Assembly (NCBI RefSeq): GCF_035953295.1
Contig: NZ_CP108370.1
Coordinates: 8,107,001 to 8,171,000 of the forward strand
Direction of reading: 5' to 3'
Source: Streptomyces sp. NBC_01335
GTDB lineage: Bacteria > Actinomycetota > Actinomycetes > Streptomycetales > Streptomycetaceae
Length of the DNA stretch: 64,000 nt
Positions 16,342-24,867 of this stretch are shown piece by piece (the stretch's first letter is position 1; every line of letters begins with the position of its first letter). Both the position numbers and the translations under genes were made by a program. The notes under the pieces were generated by a model. That model saw nothing but the letters and a program-made list of their open reading frames with translations, made no database searches and was not told the DNA's origin.

Positions 16342-18480
16342 TCAGGTCCCGGTCCCGTCGGCGCGGTCGTCGTCCTCGGCGGACGGATCGGGCGGCCCGA
16401 GATCGCACCACACGGCCTTTCCTTCGCCCTGCGGCTCGATGCCCCACCGCAGGGCGACCGCGTCCAGCAGCAGCAGCCCGCGGCCCGAGGTCGACGTCTC
16501 GCCGGGGGAACGCCTGCGCGGCCACACGCTGGAGCGGTCCTGGACCGAGAGACGGATCCGGCGTACGGGCTCGGGAAGCACCTCCATCGTGAGCACCGCC
16601 CCTCCCTCCGTGTGCAGCAACACGTTGACCAGGAGTTCCCCGGTGACGAGTTCGGCGTCGTCGGCGAAGTCCTCCATGTCCCAGTCGGCCAGCGCCTGCC
16701 GGACGATCGAGCGGGCGTCCGAGAGGCCCTCCGGGTCGGCCTGGTGAATGTACTGGTGCAGCCGGGGCGCCAGCGAGGACCCCATGTCCGGACTGCGCCG
16801 CAGCACCAGCAGAGCGACGTCGTCGCCCGCCCCCCAACGCTCCCAGAGCCGTTCGGAGAGATGGTCGGCGAGCGCCTGGGCCTCCGGTGGCCCGGTCCGC
16901 ACCTCCTGAGCCAACGCCGCCAGCCCCGTGTCGATGTCGGCGCCCGGCTCCTCCACCAGTCCGTCGCTGAAGAGCACGAGGGTCTCGCCCGGTACGAGAT
17001 CGAGACGGGTCTCGGGAAACTCCTCGTACCCGAAGTACGACGCGATCCCGAGCGGGAGGCCGCCCCTGACCTGGGGGCTGCGGACGCGTCCGTCGGCGTG
17101 CCGGATGAGCGGCTCGAAATGGCCCGCGCGCGCCACGCGCAGGGCGCCCGAGCCCAGGTCGACCTGGGCGTAGGTGCAGGTCGCGAAGCGGTCGGTGTCC
17201 AGTTCGGCGAGAAAGCGCGAGGCCCGGGCCAGCACGGTCGCCGGCGGGTGCCCCTCGGCGGCGTAGGCGCGCAGGGCGATCCGGAGCTGCCCCATGATCG
17301 CCGCCGCGTGGGTGTCGTGTCCCTGCACGTCGCCCACCACCAGGCCGTACCGGCCGTTGGGCAGCGCGATCATGTCGTACCAGTCGCCGCCGACCTGACG
17401 CCCGTTCCGCGCGGCGTGGTAGCGCACAGCGATCTCGCCGCCCTCGACGTCCTGGATCCGCCGGGGCAGCATCGCCGACTGCAGCCCGGTCGCGAACTCG
17501 CGCTCCTCGTCGAAGAGGATCGCCCGCTGCAGGCTCTGCGCGAGGATGGCGGCGAGGCCCAGGCAGAGAATCCGCTCGTCCGCGTTGAACGACATCCGCT
17601 TGCCGTAGAACATCGCCAGCCCTCCGAGCGAACGCGCCTGGGCGACGAGCGGAAGGTAGGCCGCGGAGGAGAAGCCCAGCCGGTCCTCGTAGGGCTCCAG
17701 CACCGGATAGCGCCGGACCAGGTCGGCGGGGGAGGTGATGAACCGGGGACGGCCGCTGAGGATGGTGTCGACCAGCGGCAGCTTCCGGCCGAGATCGCCC
17801 GATCCCAGTTCTTCGAACGCCTCCAGCGTGTGCCCGCTCACCGCCACGACGTTCAGCGACGCGTTCTCCACCAGCCCGAGCGTCACCCCCTCACAACCCA
17901 GCCTCGCCGTCCCCCCGGGACCGGACAGCGCCGCCGTCACGTCGTCCACGGACGCGGCACGCGACATGGCACTGGTCGTCCGCTCGACGATGCTGGTCTG
18001 ACGCTGCCGGCGCTTCTCCAGCTCCAGGACGAACTCCGAGTGCGTGACCTCCGCCGTCGCGTCCCGCACCACCCCGACGATCCGGTGGGCCCGGCCGTCC
18101 GGGAAACGCAGGATGCGGGCCTGGGCGTGCGTCCACTGGACCTCCCCGTCCGGCATCGGCACCTGGAAGTGCACGCTGTACGCATGGGCGCCACTGGTGA
18201 CGGCCTCGTCGACGGACAGGTTCAGGCGCTCACGCTCCGTGGGCTCCAGCAGCTCGACCAGGGTCCCCGGGCGGCTGGCGTCGAAGGTCTCGGGATCCAC
18301 CCCGAACACCATCAGCCCGGCGTCGTCCACGTTCATGGTCCGGGTCTCCAGGTCCCAGTCGAAGCTCCCGGTCCGGTTCATCGCCAGCCGCTGGACCGTG
18401 CCGATTTCGCTGTCGTGGGCCGGGACATCCGGACGCGACGGCGGGGACTGGGGATCCACGGACTCGGTGTGATCGCTCAT
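16342..18480 (-). CDS. PAS-GAF-PP2C (SpoIIE) phosphatase with HATPase domain
   Basis: A 712-residue cytoplasmic regulator. In order: a PAS domain (~35-150, GSFDWDLETRTMNVDD), a GAF domain (~165-330), a SpoIIE-type PP2C phosphatase (~335-560, with MLPRRIQ, GGDWYDMI, GDVQGHD, FSDGLVEE and GDDVALLVL metal-site motifs) and a RsbW-like HATPase (~575-700, ELVTGELLVNVLLHTEG). This layout is typical of Streptomyces partner-switch regulators that both phosphorylate and dephosphorylate anti-sigma antagonists. ATG 18480 follows CCGGAG. It is divergent from the CoA hydrolase gene; its target is not encoded nearby. Confidence 0.9.
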   Translation of the reverse strand: MSDHTESVDPQSPPSRPDVPAHDSEIGTVQRLAMNRTGSFDWDLETRTMNVDDAGLMVFGVDPETFDASRPGTLVELLEPTERERLNLSVDEAVTSGAHAYSVHFQVPMPDGEVQWTHAQARILRFPDGRAHRIVGVVRDATAEVTHSEFVLELEKRRQRQTSIVERTTSAMSRAASVDDVTAALSGPGGTARLGCEGVTLGLVENASLNVVAVSGHTLEAFEELGSGDLGRKLPLVDTILSGRPRFITSPADLVRRYPVLEPYEDRLGFSSAAYLPLVAQARSLGGLAMFYGKRMSFNADERILCLGLAAILAQSLQRAILFDEEREFATGLQSAMLPRRIQDVEGGEIAVRYHAARNGRQVGGDWYDMIALPNGRYGLVVGDVQGHDTHAAAIMGQLRIALRAYAAEGHPPATVLARASRFLAELDTDRFATCTYAQVDLGSGALRVARAGHFEPLIRHADGRVRSPQVRGGLPLGIASYFGYEEFPETRLDLVPGETLVLFSDGLVEEPGADIDTGLAALAQEVRTGPPEAQALADHLSERLWERWGAGDDVALLVLRRSPDMGSSLAPRLHQYIHQADPEGLSDARSIVRQALADWDMEDFADDAELVTGELLVNVLLHTEGGAVLTMEVLPEPVRRIRLSVQDRSSVWPRRRSPGETSTSGRGLLLLDAVALRWGIEPQGEGKAVWCDLGPPDPSAEDDDRADGTGT

Positions 18481-18707
18481 TGCGGCTCCGGAGGTCGTCC
18501 GGCGGCGGGCCCTGCGGGCTGCGAGGAAAGACCCTGATCGTCCAATTGTCGAGCCGGTCCGGTGGGAGTGCCACAGATGCTGGTGGGCCCGCCGCGAACC
18601 ATGGTGCCCCGCCCGCGGGCGCGGCCGCGCGGCGTCGCAGAATGGCGGGAACCGAACGCCCGCACACCCTGCGGGCGCCGCCGCGGAACTCGTACCGGAG
18701 CGCATCC

Positions 18708-19769
18708 ATGACCGACGACGCCCCCGTCCTCCTGCACACCGACGGCCACGTCCGCCACATCACCCTCAACAGGCCGCGCGTGCTGAACGCCCTCGACCAC
18801 GCATCGGTACGCGCTCTCGACGCGGCGCTCGTGGCGGCGGAACACGATGACACCGTCGCGGCCGTGGTGGTGTCGGGCGCCGGGACGCGTGGGCTCTGCG
18901 CGGGCGGCGACATCCGCGCCCTGCACGACGACGCCCGGGCGGGCGGAGCCGCGTCCCTGGACTTCTGGCGCGACGAGTACCGGCTCAACGCACGGATCCA
19001 CCGGTACCGGAAGCCGTACGTCGCCTGCATGGACGGCATCGTGATGGGCGGCGGGGTCGGGATCTCGGCGCACGGCAGCGTACGGATCGTGACCGAACGC
19101 TCGCGCGTCGCGATGCCGGAGACCGCCATCGGATTCGTGCCGGACGTCGGCGGAACGTACCTGCTGTCCCGGGCGCCCGGGGAGCTGGGAACCCACCTCG
19201 CGCTCACCGGCCGGTCCGTCGGCGCGGCGGACGCACTGCTCTGCGGCCTCGCCGACCACCACGTCCTCTCGGGGGACCTCCCGGCCCTCACGGCCGCGCT
19301 CGCCGGGTGCACGACGCCCGCCGACGTGACACGCGCCGTCCGCGGCCACGCCACCGACCCGGGGCCCGGGGAACTCGACGCCGCCCGTGACTGGATCGAC
19401 GGCTGCTACACCGCCGGCACCGTGGGCGAGATCGTGGACCGGCTGCGCGACCACGGGGCCGCCGCCGCGAAGGAGACCGCCGAGAGCCTCCTCACCCTGT
19501 CACCCACCGCGCTGGCGGTGACTCTGGCCGCCGTACGCCGTGCGCGAGGGGCGGGGAGCCTGGAGGAATCGCTCGACCAGGACTTCCGCGTCTCCACCCG
19601 CGCCTTCGCACACCCCGACTTCGTCGAAGGCGTGCGGGCCAGGATCGTGGACAAGGACTACGCGCCCCGATGGGTCCCGGCCCGTACCGAGGACGTGCAC
19701 GAGACCGACGTGGCCCGGTACTTCGCACCGCTCGGCGCCCGGGAACTCGGACTGGCACCCTGGGCCTGA
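18708..19769 (+). CDS. Enoyl-CoA hydratase/isomerase family, 3-hydroxyisobutyryl-CoA hydrolase-like
   Basis: A 353-residue crotonase-fold enzyme whose length and C-terminal extension fit 3-hydroxyisobutyryl-CoA hydrolase (valine breakdown) rather than a plain enoyl-CoA hydratase. Key stretches are GLCAGGDIRALHDD (oxyanion hole), MDGIVMGGGVGIS and MPETAIGFVPDVGGTYLLSR, with the acidic catalytic residues in the expected place. The last 100 residues carry SLDQDFRVSTRAFAHPDFVEGVRA, shared by this subfamily. ATG 18708 has GGAG seven bases upstream. It appears monocistronic. Confidence 0.9.
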   Translation: MTDDAPVLLHTDGHVRHITLNRPRVLNALDHASVRALDAALVAAEHDDTVAAVVVSGAGTRGLCAGGDIRALHDDARAGGAASLDFWRDEYRLNARIHRYRKPYVACMDGIVMGGGVGISAHGSVRIVTERSRVAMPETAIGFVPDVGGTYLLSRAPGELGTHLALTGRSVGAADALLCGLADHHVLSGDLPALTAALAGCTTPADVTRAVRGHATDPGPGELDAARDWIDGCYTAGTVGEIVDRLRDHGAAAAKETAESLLTLSPTALAVTLAAVRRARGAGSLEESLDQDFRVSTRAFAHPDFVEGVRARIVDKDYAPRWVPARTEDVHETDVARYFAPLGARELGLAPWA

Positions 19770-19847
19770 CCCACGGCCGGTCCCGGCGGGGCGCGGTGCC
19801 TCACGTACGCCGGCGGACCCGCGAACCGCGCGAGGGAGCGGCGGGGT

Positions 19848-20075
19848 TCACCGGCTGCTCGCGGACAGGCTCGGCCGCAGCGCCCGTACGAGCGCGAAGA
19901 GCCGTTCCTCGTTCCCGGAGAGATCGGCGTCCCGGAGCGCCCGGTCCGCCTCCTCCATCGGCGCGGTGAGCAACGGCAGGTACAACGGCGCTTCCTGCGG
20001 TTCCGTGAGCACGGACCGGGTGGCCTCCAGCAGCCTGACGTAAGCCTGGGCAGCGGCGAGTTCGTCCTTCTCCAT
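19848..20075 (-). CDS. Hypothetical protein, 75 aa
   Basis: A 75-residue, mostly helical, charged protein of unknown function (MEKDELAAAQAYVRLLEAT at the N-terminus). The ribosome site AGGAG lies eight bases before ATG 20075, and codon use matches the neighbours. It is followed by the end of the CoA hydrolase gene on the other strand and preceded by another small hypothetical gene on the same strand. Confidence 0.65.
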   Translation of the reverse strand: MEKDELAAAQAYVRLLEATRSVLTEPQEAPLYLPLLTAPMEEADRALRDADLSGNEERLFALVRALRPSLSASSR

Positions 20076-20168
20076 CTCGGCTTCTCCTGGTCAGAGGTGT
20101 CGGGCCATCAGCATCTCCCACGGGTCTGACAACGCCCCGCAACCGGTCTCCCGGCGACACGGACCGGG

Positions 20169-20660
20169 TCACCCTCCGGCCCGCCGGAGGCCGGACGGCG
20201 GCTCCACATCGAGGAAGCGGCGCCGCCGCGGCCCCCGGTAGAGCAAGGCCGTCCACCCCAGCCCGCGCAGGACCGTAGCGCACCGGGTGAGCGACTCCTC
20301 CTCGTCCCTCGCGGCGCCGCTGCCCGCCGGGCCCACCCACTCCACCCGGACCGTGCCGGGTGCGGAGCCGGTGCCGACCAGGTAGCCCTTCGAGGCCCGC
20401 AGGCCCGAGGCGTCCACCGCCGACGGCCGGACACCGGCCGCCTCCAGCGCCAGCGCCACCGCGCGCACGGGCCGCAGGAGTTCCCAGGCCGCGGGCACCG
20501 ACTCGGGGACGGGGTGCTCCGCGTTGGTCAGGCGCCGGATCTGCAACAGGCCCTCGTGGGCGGTGGCCACGGCGGCGGCGCGGGCCGCCGCCCCGGCCGC
20601 CGGAAGGGGAGGCCCGTCCCCCGTCGCCGGCTCGAAACCCGTGTCCCCCGTGGCCGTCAT
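20169..20660 (-). CDS. Hypothetical protein, 163 aa
   Basis: A 163-residue soluble protein with no recognised domain. It has an Ala-rich helical first half (AAARAAAVATAHEGLLQIRRL) and a basic C-terminus (LLYRGPRRRRFLDVEPP). Start ATG 20660 has only a weak purine-rich stretch upstream, so the start is uncertain. It lies upstream of the 75-aa hypothetical gene on the same strand with a 93-bp gap. Confidence 0.6.
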   Translation of the reverse strand: MTATGDTGFEPATGDGPPLPAAGAAARAAAVATAHEGLLQIRRLTNAEHPVPESVPAAWELLRPVRAVALALEAAGVRPSAVDASGLRASKGYLVGTGSAPGTVRVEWVGPAGSGAARDEEESLTRCATVLRGLGWTALLYRGPRRRRFLDVEPPSGLRRAGG

Positions 20661-20797
20661 CCGTCACCCCGTCCCGAAGTCCCGCTCGTGATAGGACCAG
20701 TGTGCCGTGACCCACCGACAGCGACACCGACAGTGGTGCGGCGGCCCGGTGCGCACCGCCGACCGGGCGGTTCGGCGCCGGATCAGCCGTCGAGGGG

Positions 20798-22165
20798 TCA
20801 GCCGGTCAGCACCTTGCCGGGGTTGAGGATGCCGTGCGGGTCCAGGGCGGACTTCACGGCCCGGTGCATGGCGAGCACGGCCGGACCGAGTTCCCTGCCC
20901 AGGCCCCCCATCTTCAGCAGACCCACGCCGTGTTCACCCGTCACCGTGCCGCCCAGCGCGATCGCGTCGTCGAGGATGTCCTCGAACGCCAGCTGTGCCC
21001 TGGCCCGGGCGGCCTCGTCACCGGGCGGCGTGATGATCAGCGGGTGCAGGTTGCCGTCGCCCGCGTGCGCGATGTTGGCCACCAGGATGTCGTGCCGGGC
21101 GGCCGTACGCTCGATCCGCGCCAGCATTTCCGGCACCGCCGTCCGGGGCACGCACACGTCCTCGGTGAGCACCGGGCCCAGGCGTTCGAGCGCCGGGTAG
21201 GCGAGCCGACGCGCCTCGAAGAGCGCGTCGGCCTCCTGCTGGTCGGTGGAGACGGCGGCCCAGGTCGCCCCGGCGCGCTCGAAGCAGTCCCGCACGAGCT
21301 CCGCCTCCGCGTCCCCCTCTGCTCCGGGGGTGTCGACCCTGCCCAGCAGGACCACCTCGGCGTCGGCGGACAGCCCCATGTTCTTCCACGCGTCGACGGC
21401 GGCGAGACAGTGCCGGTCGACGAGTTCCAGCGCCGAGGGGATGACGCCGGAGGCCGTCACGGCGCTGACCGCCTCGCCCGCCGCCACGACCGAGGAGAAG
21501 TACCCGGCGACGGTCCGCTCGGCGGGCCGCCGCGGCCGGAGCCGCACGGTGATCTCCGTGATCACGCCGAGGGTGCCCTCGGAGCCGACCATCAGCCCGG
21601 CCAGGTCGTACCCCGCCACTCCCTTGGCGGTGCTCCGGCCCAGCCGGACCGTTTCGCCCAGGCCGTTCACGACCTCCAGGCCGAGCACGTAGTCGCGTGT
21701 CACGCCGTACTTCACGCAGCACATGCCGCCGGCGTTGGTGGCCACGTTCCCGCCGATGGTGGACCAGGGGGAGCTGGCCGGATCCGGCGGGTACCAGAGG
21801 CCGCGCTCCGCACACGCGGCCCGCAGGTCGTCGTTGACGACTCCCGGCTGGACGACAGCCAGGCGTTCGGCGGGATCGATCCGCAGCACGGCGTTCATGT
21901 CCTCGAAGGAGAGCACGATCGCACCGTCCACCGCGTTGGCCCCGCCCGAGAGTCCCGTACCCGCGCCGCGCGACACCAACGGGATTCCGTGCTCCACGCA
22001 GTGGCGCACCACCGCGCGCACCTCGTCCGTGTTCTGCGGCCTGACCACCGCCCGGGGCATTCCGTACGGAGCCCACTCGGCCTCGTCGTGCTGATACCGG
22101 GCCAGACCCGCCGGGTCCGTGAGCACGCGCTGGGCCGGGATGCTGTCGACCGGTGCGTTCGCCAT
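20798..22165 (-). CDS. FAD-linked oxidase (GlcD/D-lactate dehydrogenase type)
   Basis: A 455-residue flavoenzyme of the VAO/PCMH family, oxidising a D-2-hydroxy acid such as glycolate or D-lactate. The FAD_binding_4 domain covers ~35-175 with SRGAGTGLSGGANAV and ASSPWSTIGGNVATNAGG; the C-terminal FAD-oxidase domain carries the substrate/metal motif HAGDGNLHPL and GTVTGEHGVGLLK near the end. ATG 22165 is chosen because AGGAGG lies 11 bases upstream; GTG 22201 would add 12 residues. No GlcE/GlcF partners are adjacent, so it probably acts as a single-subunit enzyme. Confidence 0.88.
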   Translation of the reverse strand: MANAPVDSIPAQRVLTDPAGLARYQHDEAEWAPYGMPRAVVRPQNTDEVRAVVRHCVEHGIPLVSRGAGTGLSGGANAVDGAIVLSFEDMNAVLRIDPAERLAVVQPGVVNDDLRAACAERGLWYPPDPASSPWSTIGGNVATNAGGMCCVKYGVTRDYVLGLEVVNGLGETVRLGRSTAKGVAGYDLAGLMVGSEGTLGVITEITVRLRPRRPAERTVAGYFSSVVAAGEAVSAVTASGVIPSALELVDRHCLAAVDAWKNMGLSADAEVVLLGRVDTPGAEGDAEAELVRDCFERAGATWAAVSTDQQEADALFEARRLAYPALERLGPVLTEDVCVPRTAVPEMLARIERTAARHDILVANIAHAGDGNLHPLIITPPGDEAARARAQLAFEDILDDAIALGGTVTGEHGVGLLKMGGLGRELGPAVLAMHRAVKSALDPHGILNPGKVLTG

Positions 22166-22354
22166 CTCCGTGGCCACCTCCTGCAACGATGTATGGGCCA
22201 CCCATCATGGCGTGCGCGGATCGGGGGCACGGAAGCGGACCCCGGAGAAATCCCTCCGACCAGGACCCGGGCCGCCGAAAATCCGGTGACCCGCACCGGA
22301 CCGCCGGGCTAGCCTGCACGCGCCGTCGCTCCGGAACGCAGAGGAACAGTGACC

Positions 22355-23245
22355 ATGCCCCAAGCCGTCCGGGAACCCGACCCCGGCCCCGTCCCGGGAG
22401 ACGGAACCGCTCCCGAAGCCCTGCGCGCCGACTGCGCCAACTGCTTCGGACTGTGCTGCGTCGCTCTCACCCTCGTCGCCTCCTCGGACTTCGCGGTCGA
22501 CAAAGAGGCGGGCGAGCCCTGTTCACACCTTCAGGAGGACTTCCGCTGCGGAATCCACCGGCGCCTGCGCCCCGCCGGATATCCCGGATGCACGGTGTAC
22601 GACTGCTTCGGCGCCGGCCAGAAGGTCTCGCAGGGCGTGTACGCCGGTCATGACTGGCGTTCCCGCCCCGAGACCGCGGAGGAGATGTTCCAGGTGTTCC
22701 GGGTGATGCGTCAACTCCACGAAATGCTCAGCCATCTGACGGAAGCGCTCGCCCTCCCCGCCGCCGAGCCGATACGCGAGGAGCTGTGTCGGGCGCACGA
22801 GGCCACGGAGCGCCTCACCCGGGAACCCGCCGGTGAGCTGGCCGGACTCGACGCGACAGCGCACCGGGAGACGGTCGCGCCCCTGCTGCGCGAAGCCGGC
22901 GCCCTTGCCCGCGCCACCGTGCCGGGCCGACCCCCGTCCGGTCGCCGCGTGGCCGGCCGAGCCGGGAAAAGGCGTGCGGGCGGTGATCTCTTCGGGGCCC
23001 GGCTCCGGGGCGCGGACCTGCGGGGCGCGGACCTGCGGTCGGCATGCCTGGTCGCGGCCGACCTCACCGGCGCGGACCTGGAGCTTGCGGACGTGCTCGG
23101 AGCCGACTTCCGCGACACGCGGCTCTCACGCGCCGACCTGACGGCCACTCTCTTCCTGACCCAGGTCCAGCTCAACGCGGCTCGGGGCGACGGCGCGACG
23201 AAGATTCCGCCGTCTCTCACCCGCCCCGCCCACTGGGACGCCTGA
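22355..23245 (+). CDS. Cys-rich YkgJ-like module fused to pentapeptide repeats
   Basis: A 296-residue protein in two parts. The N-terminal ~75 residues carry a CxxC-x3-CC cluster (Cys 27, 30, 34, 35) followed by CSHL, RCGIHRRLRPAGYPGC and VYDC, a spacing like the zinc/iron-chelating CxxCxxCC (YkgJ) family. A helical middle follows. Residues ~208-267 are a run of A(D/N)LxxADL pentapeptide repeats that should fold as a short beta-helix. ATG 22355 has GAGGAA eight bases upstream. The biochemical role is unknown; it could be a metal-dependent scaffold. Confidence 0.8.
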   Translation: MPQAVREPDPGPVPGDGTAPEALRADCANCFGLCCVALTLVASSDFAVDKEAGEPCSHLQEDFRCGIHRRLRPAGYPGCTVYDCFGAGQKVSQGVYAGHDWRSRPETAEEMFQVFRVMRQLHEMLSHLTEALALPAAEPIREELCRAHEATERLTREPAGELAGLDATAHRETVAPLLREAGALARATVPGRPPSGRRVAGRAGKRRAGGDLFGARLRGADLRGADLRSACLVAADLTGADLELADVLGADFRDTRLSRADLTATLFLTQVQLNAARGDGATKIPPSLTRPAHWDA

Positions 23246-23250
23246 CGGCT

Positions 23251-23286
23251 ACCGGCACGGCGCTCGCCCCACCGCGCCGTGCCGGT
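23251..23286. terminator. Perfect 13-bp inverted repeat, bidirectional terminator
   Basis: Arms ACCGGCACGGCGC (23251-23263) and GCGCCGTGCCGGT (23274-23286) with a 10-base loop fill the short gap between two convergent genes. Confidence 0.7.
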
Positions 23287-23305
23287 CCCGACGACGCGCC
23301 GCGGC

Positions 23306-23965
23306 TCAGGCCCGCCACTCCGCGGTGCGCTCGGGCGAGGCGGCGGCCAGGGCCTCGCGAACGGCCTCGCTGTCGCCCCGGATGCCGTACACCGGTGTGC
23401 CGGGCTGCTGGCGCCACGACTCGTCCAGAGAGCCGGCGTCCACCGTGTCGAAGCCCAGTTCGTCGATGAGCTCCCGCACGGCCCTCTTCGCCTCTTCGTC
23501 GTCCCCCGCCACGGGAAGCGCCTGCCGGCCGGGCGTACCGGGCGCAAGCCCCCGGTCCAGGAGGTCCTGCGCGAACGTGCCGTTGAAGGCCTTGACCACC
23601 GGGTGGCCGATCCGGCGCTCCGTCCAGCGGCTCTCCGGCAGCCCCTCCTCGATCTCCTCGATCCGGCCGTCCCGCTGCTGCGGGTAGTAGTTGCCGGTGT
23701 CGATGACCACGGCCCCGTCGGCCGCGTGGTCCAGGAAACCGGCGGGCAGGTCCGGGACGGACTTCAGTGGCACGGTGACCACCACGACCCGCGCGCCCCG
23801 CGCCGCTTCCGAGGCCTTCGCCGCGGTGGCGCCGGTCTCCGAGACGAGGGATTCGAGGGTCTCCGGGCCACGCGAATTGGCGACGGTCACCGTGTGACCG
23901 AGGGCGGTCAGACGCCGGGTCAGGTTGCCGCCGATATGGCCCGCACCGATGATTCCGATCTGCAT
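23306..23965 (-). CDS. NADP-binding (F420-reductase-like) oxidoreductase
   Basis: A 219-residue Rossmann protein of the NADP oxidoreductase/coenzyme-F420 reductase family. It starts with the dinucleotide fold MQIGIIGAGHIGGNLTRRL, then TVANSRGPE (2'-phosphate pocket, NADP preference) and a central VVIDTGNYYPQQRDG. No separate catalytic domain is present. ATG 23965 is supported by an AGAAGG stretch about ten bases upstream and by the fold starting right at the N-terminus. It is divergent from the GH25 gene. Confidence 0.85.
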   Translation of the reverse strand: MQIGIIGAGHIGGNLTRRLTALGHTVTVANSRGPETLESLVSETGATAAKASEAARGARVVVVTVPLKSVPDLPAGFLDHAADGAVVIDTGNYYPQQRDGRIEEIEEGLPESRWTERRIGHPVVKAFNGTFAQDLLDRGLAPGTPGRQALPVAGDDEEAKRAVRELIDELGFDTVDAGSLDESWRQQPGTPVYGIRGDSEAVREALAAASPERTAEWRA

Positions 23966-24149
23966 ATGATCCGACCTTCTCAGACAGTGCTGCACAGTGA
24001 AGACTTGCTCCTCCTTCGCCAACCCCCGTGCTCGGCCCGCTATTCCTGGTGAAGAATCGATACTCCCGCCAGAGGGGAAATGGGGCGGTCCCAGCGGGGG
24101 CATGTGAACGGACGAGGACGTACCCCGCACCTCGCTGGAAGGTGGCCCC

Positions 24150-24701
24150 ATGCTGCATGGAATCGATGTCAGCTCCTATCAGGAGACGTTCGACACGGAC
24201 GGAGTGGATTTCGTCTTCATCAAGGCGACGGAGGGGCGTTCCTACGCCAATCCGCATTTGGCGGCGCAGGCGAAGAGGGCGCGGGACGCCGGTTGTGTGG
24301 TCGGCTTCTACCATTTCCTCTGGCCCGGGAAGGTGGCGGAACAGGTGCGCTTCTTCCTCGCCCGGACGCCGGAGAAATCCGGGGACCTGCTCGTCGTGGA
24401 CTGGGAACAGACCGGAGACGGCACCCGGGCCAGTAACGCCGACAAGGACAAGTTCCTCCACGAGTTGAAACGGCTCCGTCCGGACCACCGGGCCCTGCTC
24501 TACTGCGGCCGTTCGTTCTGGCTCGATGTCGACAGGACCTCGTACGCGGGCGACGGCCTCTGGATCGCGGACTACGTCGAACCCGGGGAGCCCCGCATCG
24601 AGGCGGACTGGCTCATCCACCAGTACACGGACCATCCGATCGACAAGAACGTGGCGGACTTCGCCTCGCCCGCCGAGCTGCGCAGCTGGGCCGGGGGATA
24701 G
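24150..24701 (+). CDS. GH25-type lysozyme-like protein, no signal peptide
   Basis: A 183-residue glycoside hydrolase family 25 protein (muramidase fold). The acidic active-site positions are visible: GIDVSSYQ at the start, LLVVDWEQ near residue 90 and WIHQYTD-like WLIHQYTDHPID near the end. It lacks a signal peptide and is shorter than secreted streptomycete lysozymes, so it is either cytoplasmic or exported non-classically. ATG 24150 follows GGAAGG. It is intact, unlike the GH25 gene at 39.9 kb. Confidence 0.85.
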   Translation: MLHGIDVSSYQETFDTDGVDFVFIKATEGRSYANPHLAAQAKRARDAGCVVGFYHFLWPGKVAEQVRFFLARTPEKSGDLLVVDWEQTGDGTRASNADKDKFLHELKRLRPDHRALLYCGRSFWLDVDRTSYAGDGLWIADYVEPGEPRIEADWLIHQYTDHPIDKNVADFASPAELRSWAGG

Positions 24702-24783
24702 GCCACGTCCGCGGAAGTCTTCGCGGGTGCCGGGAACCGCCGCCGGCGCAGAGCCGCGCCGGTCGGACACCGTCCAGGTGGCT

Positions 24784-24789
24784 TAGTAT
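24784..24789 (+). promoter_or_regulatory. Putative -10 element upstream of adhP-like gene
   Basis: TAGTAT fits the TANNNT -10 pattern inside an unusually AT-rich island (24782-24796) in otherwise high-GC DNA, about 80 bases before the alcohol dehydrogenase start. No clean -35 was found. Confidence 0.35.
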
Positions 24790-24867
24790 GTTTTGTGGCA
24801 CATGTCCGATCCGGTGGGGTGGTGGCTCCCGACGCCTCCGACCCGCCCGGTGAACGGAGGAATGCCC

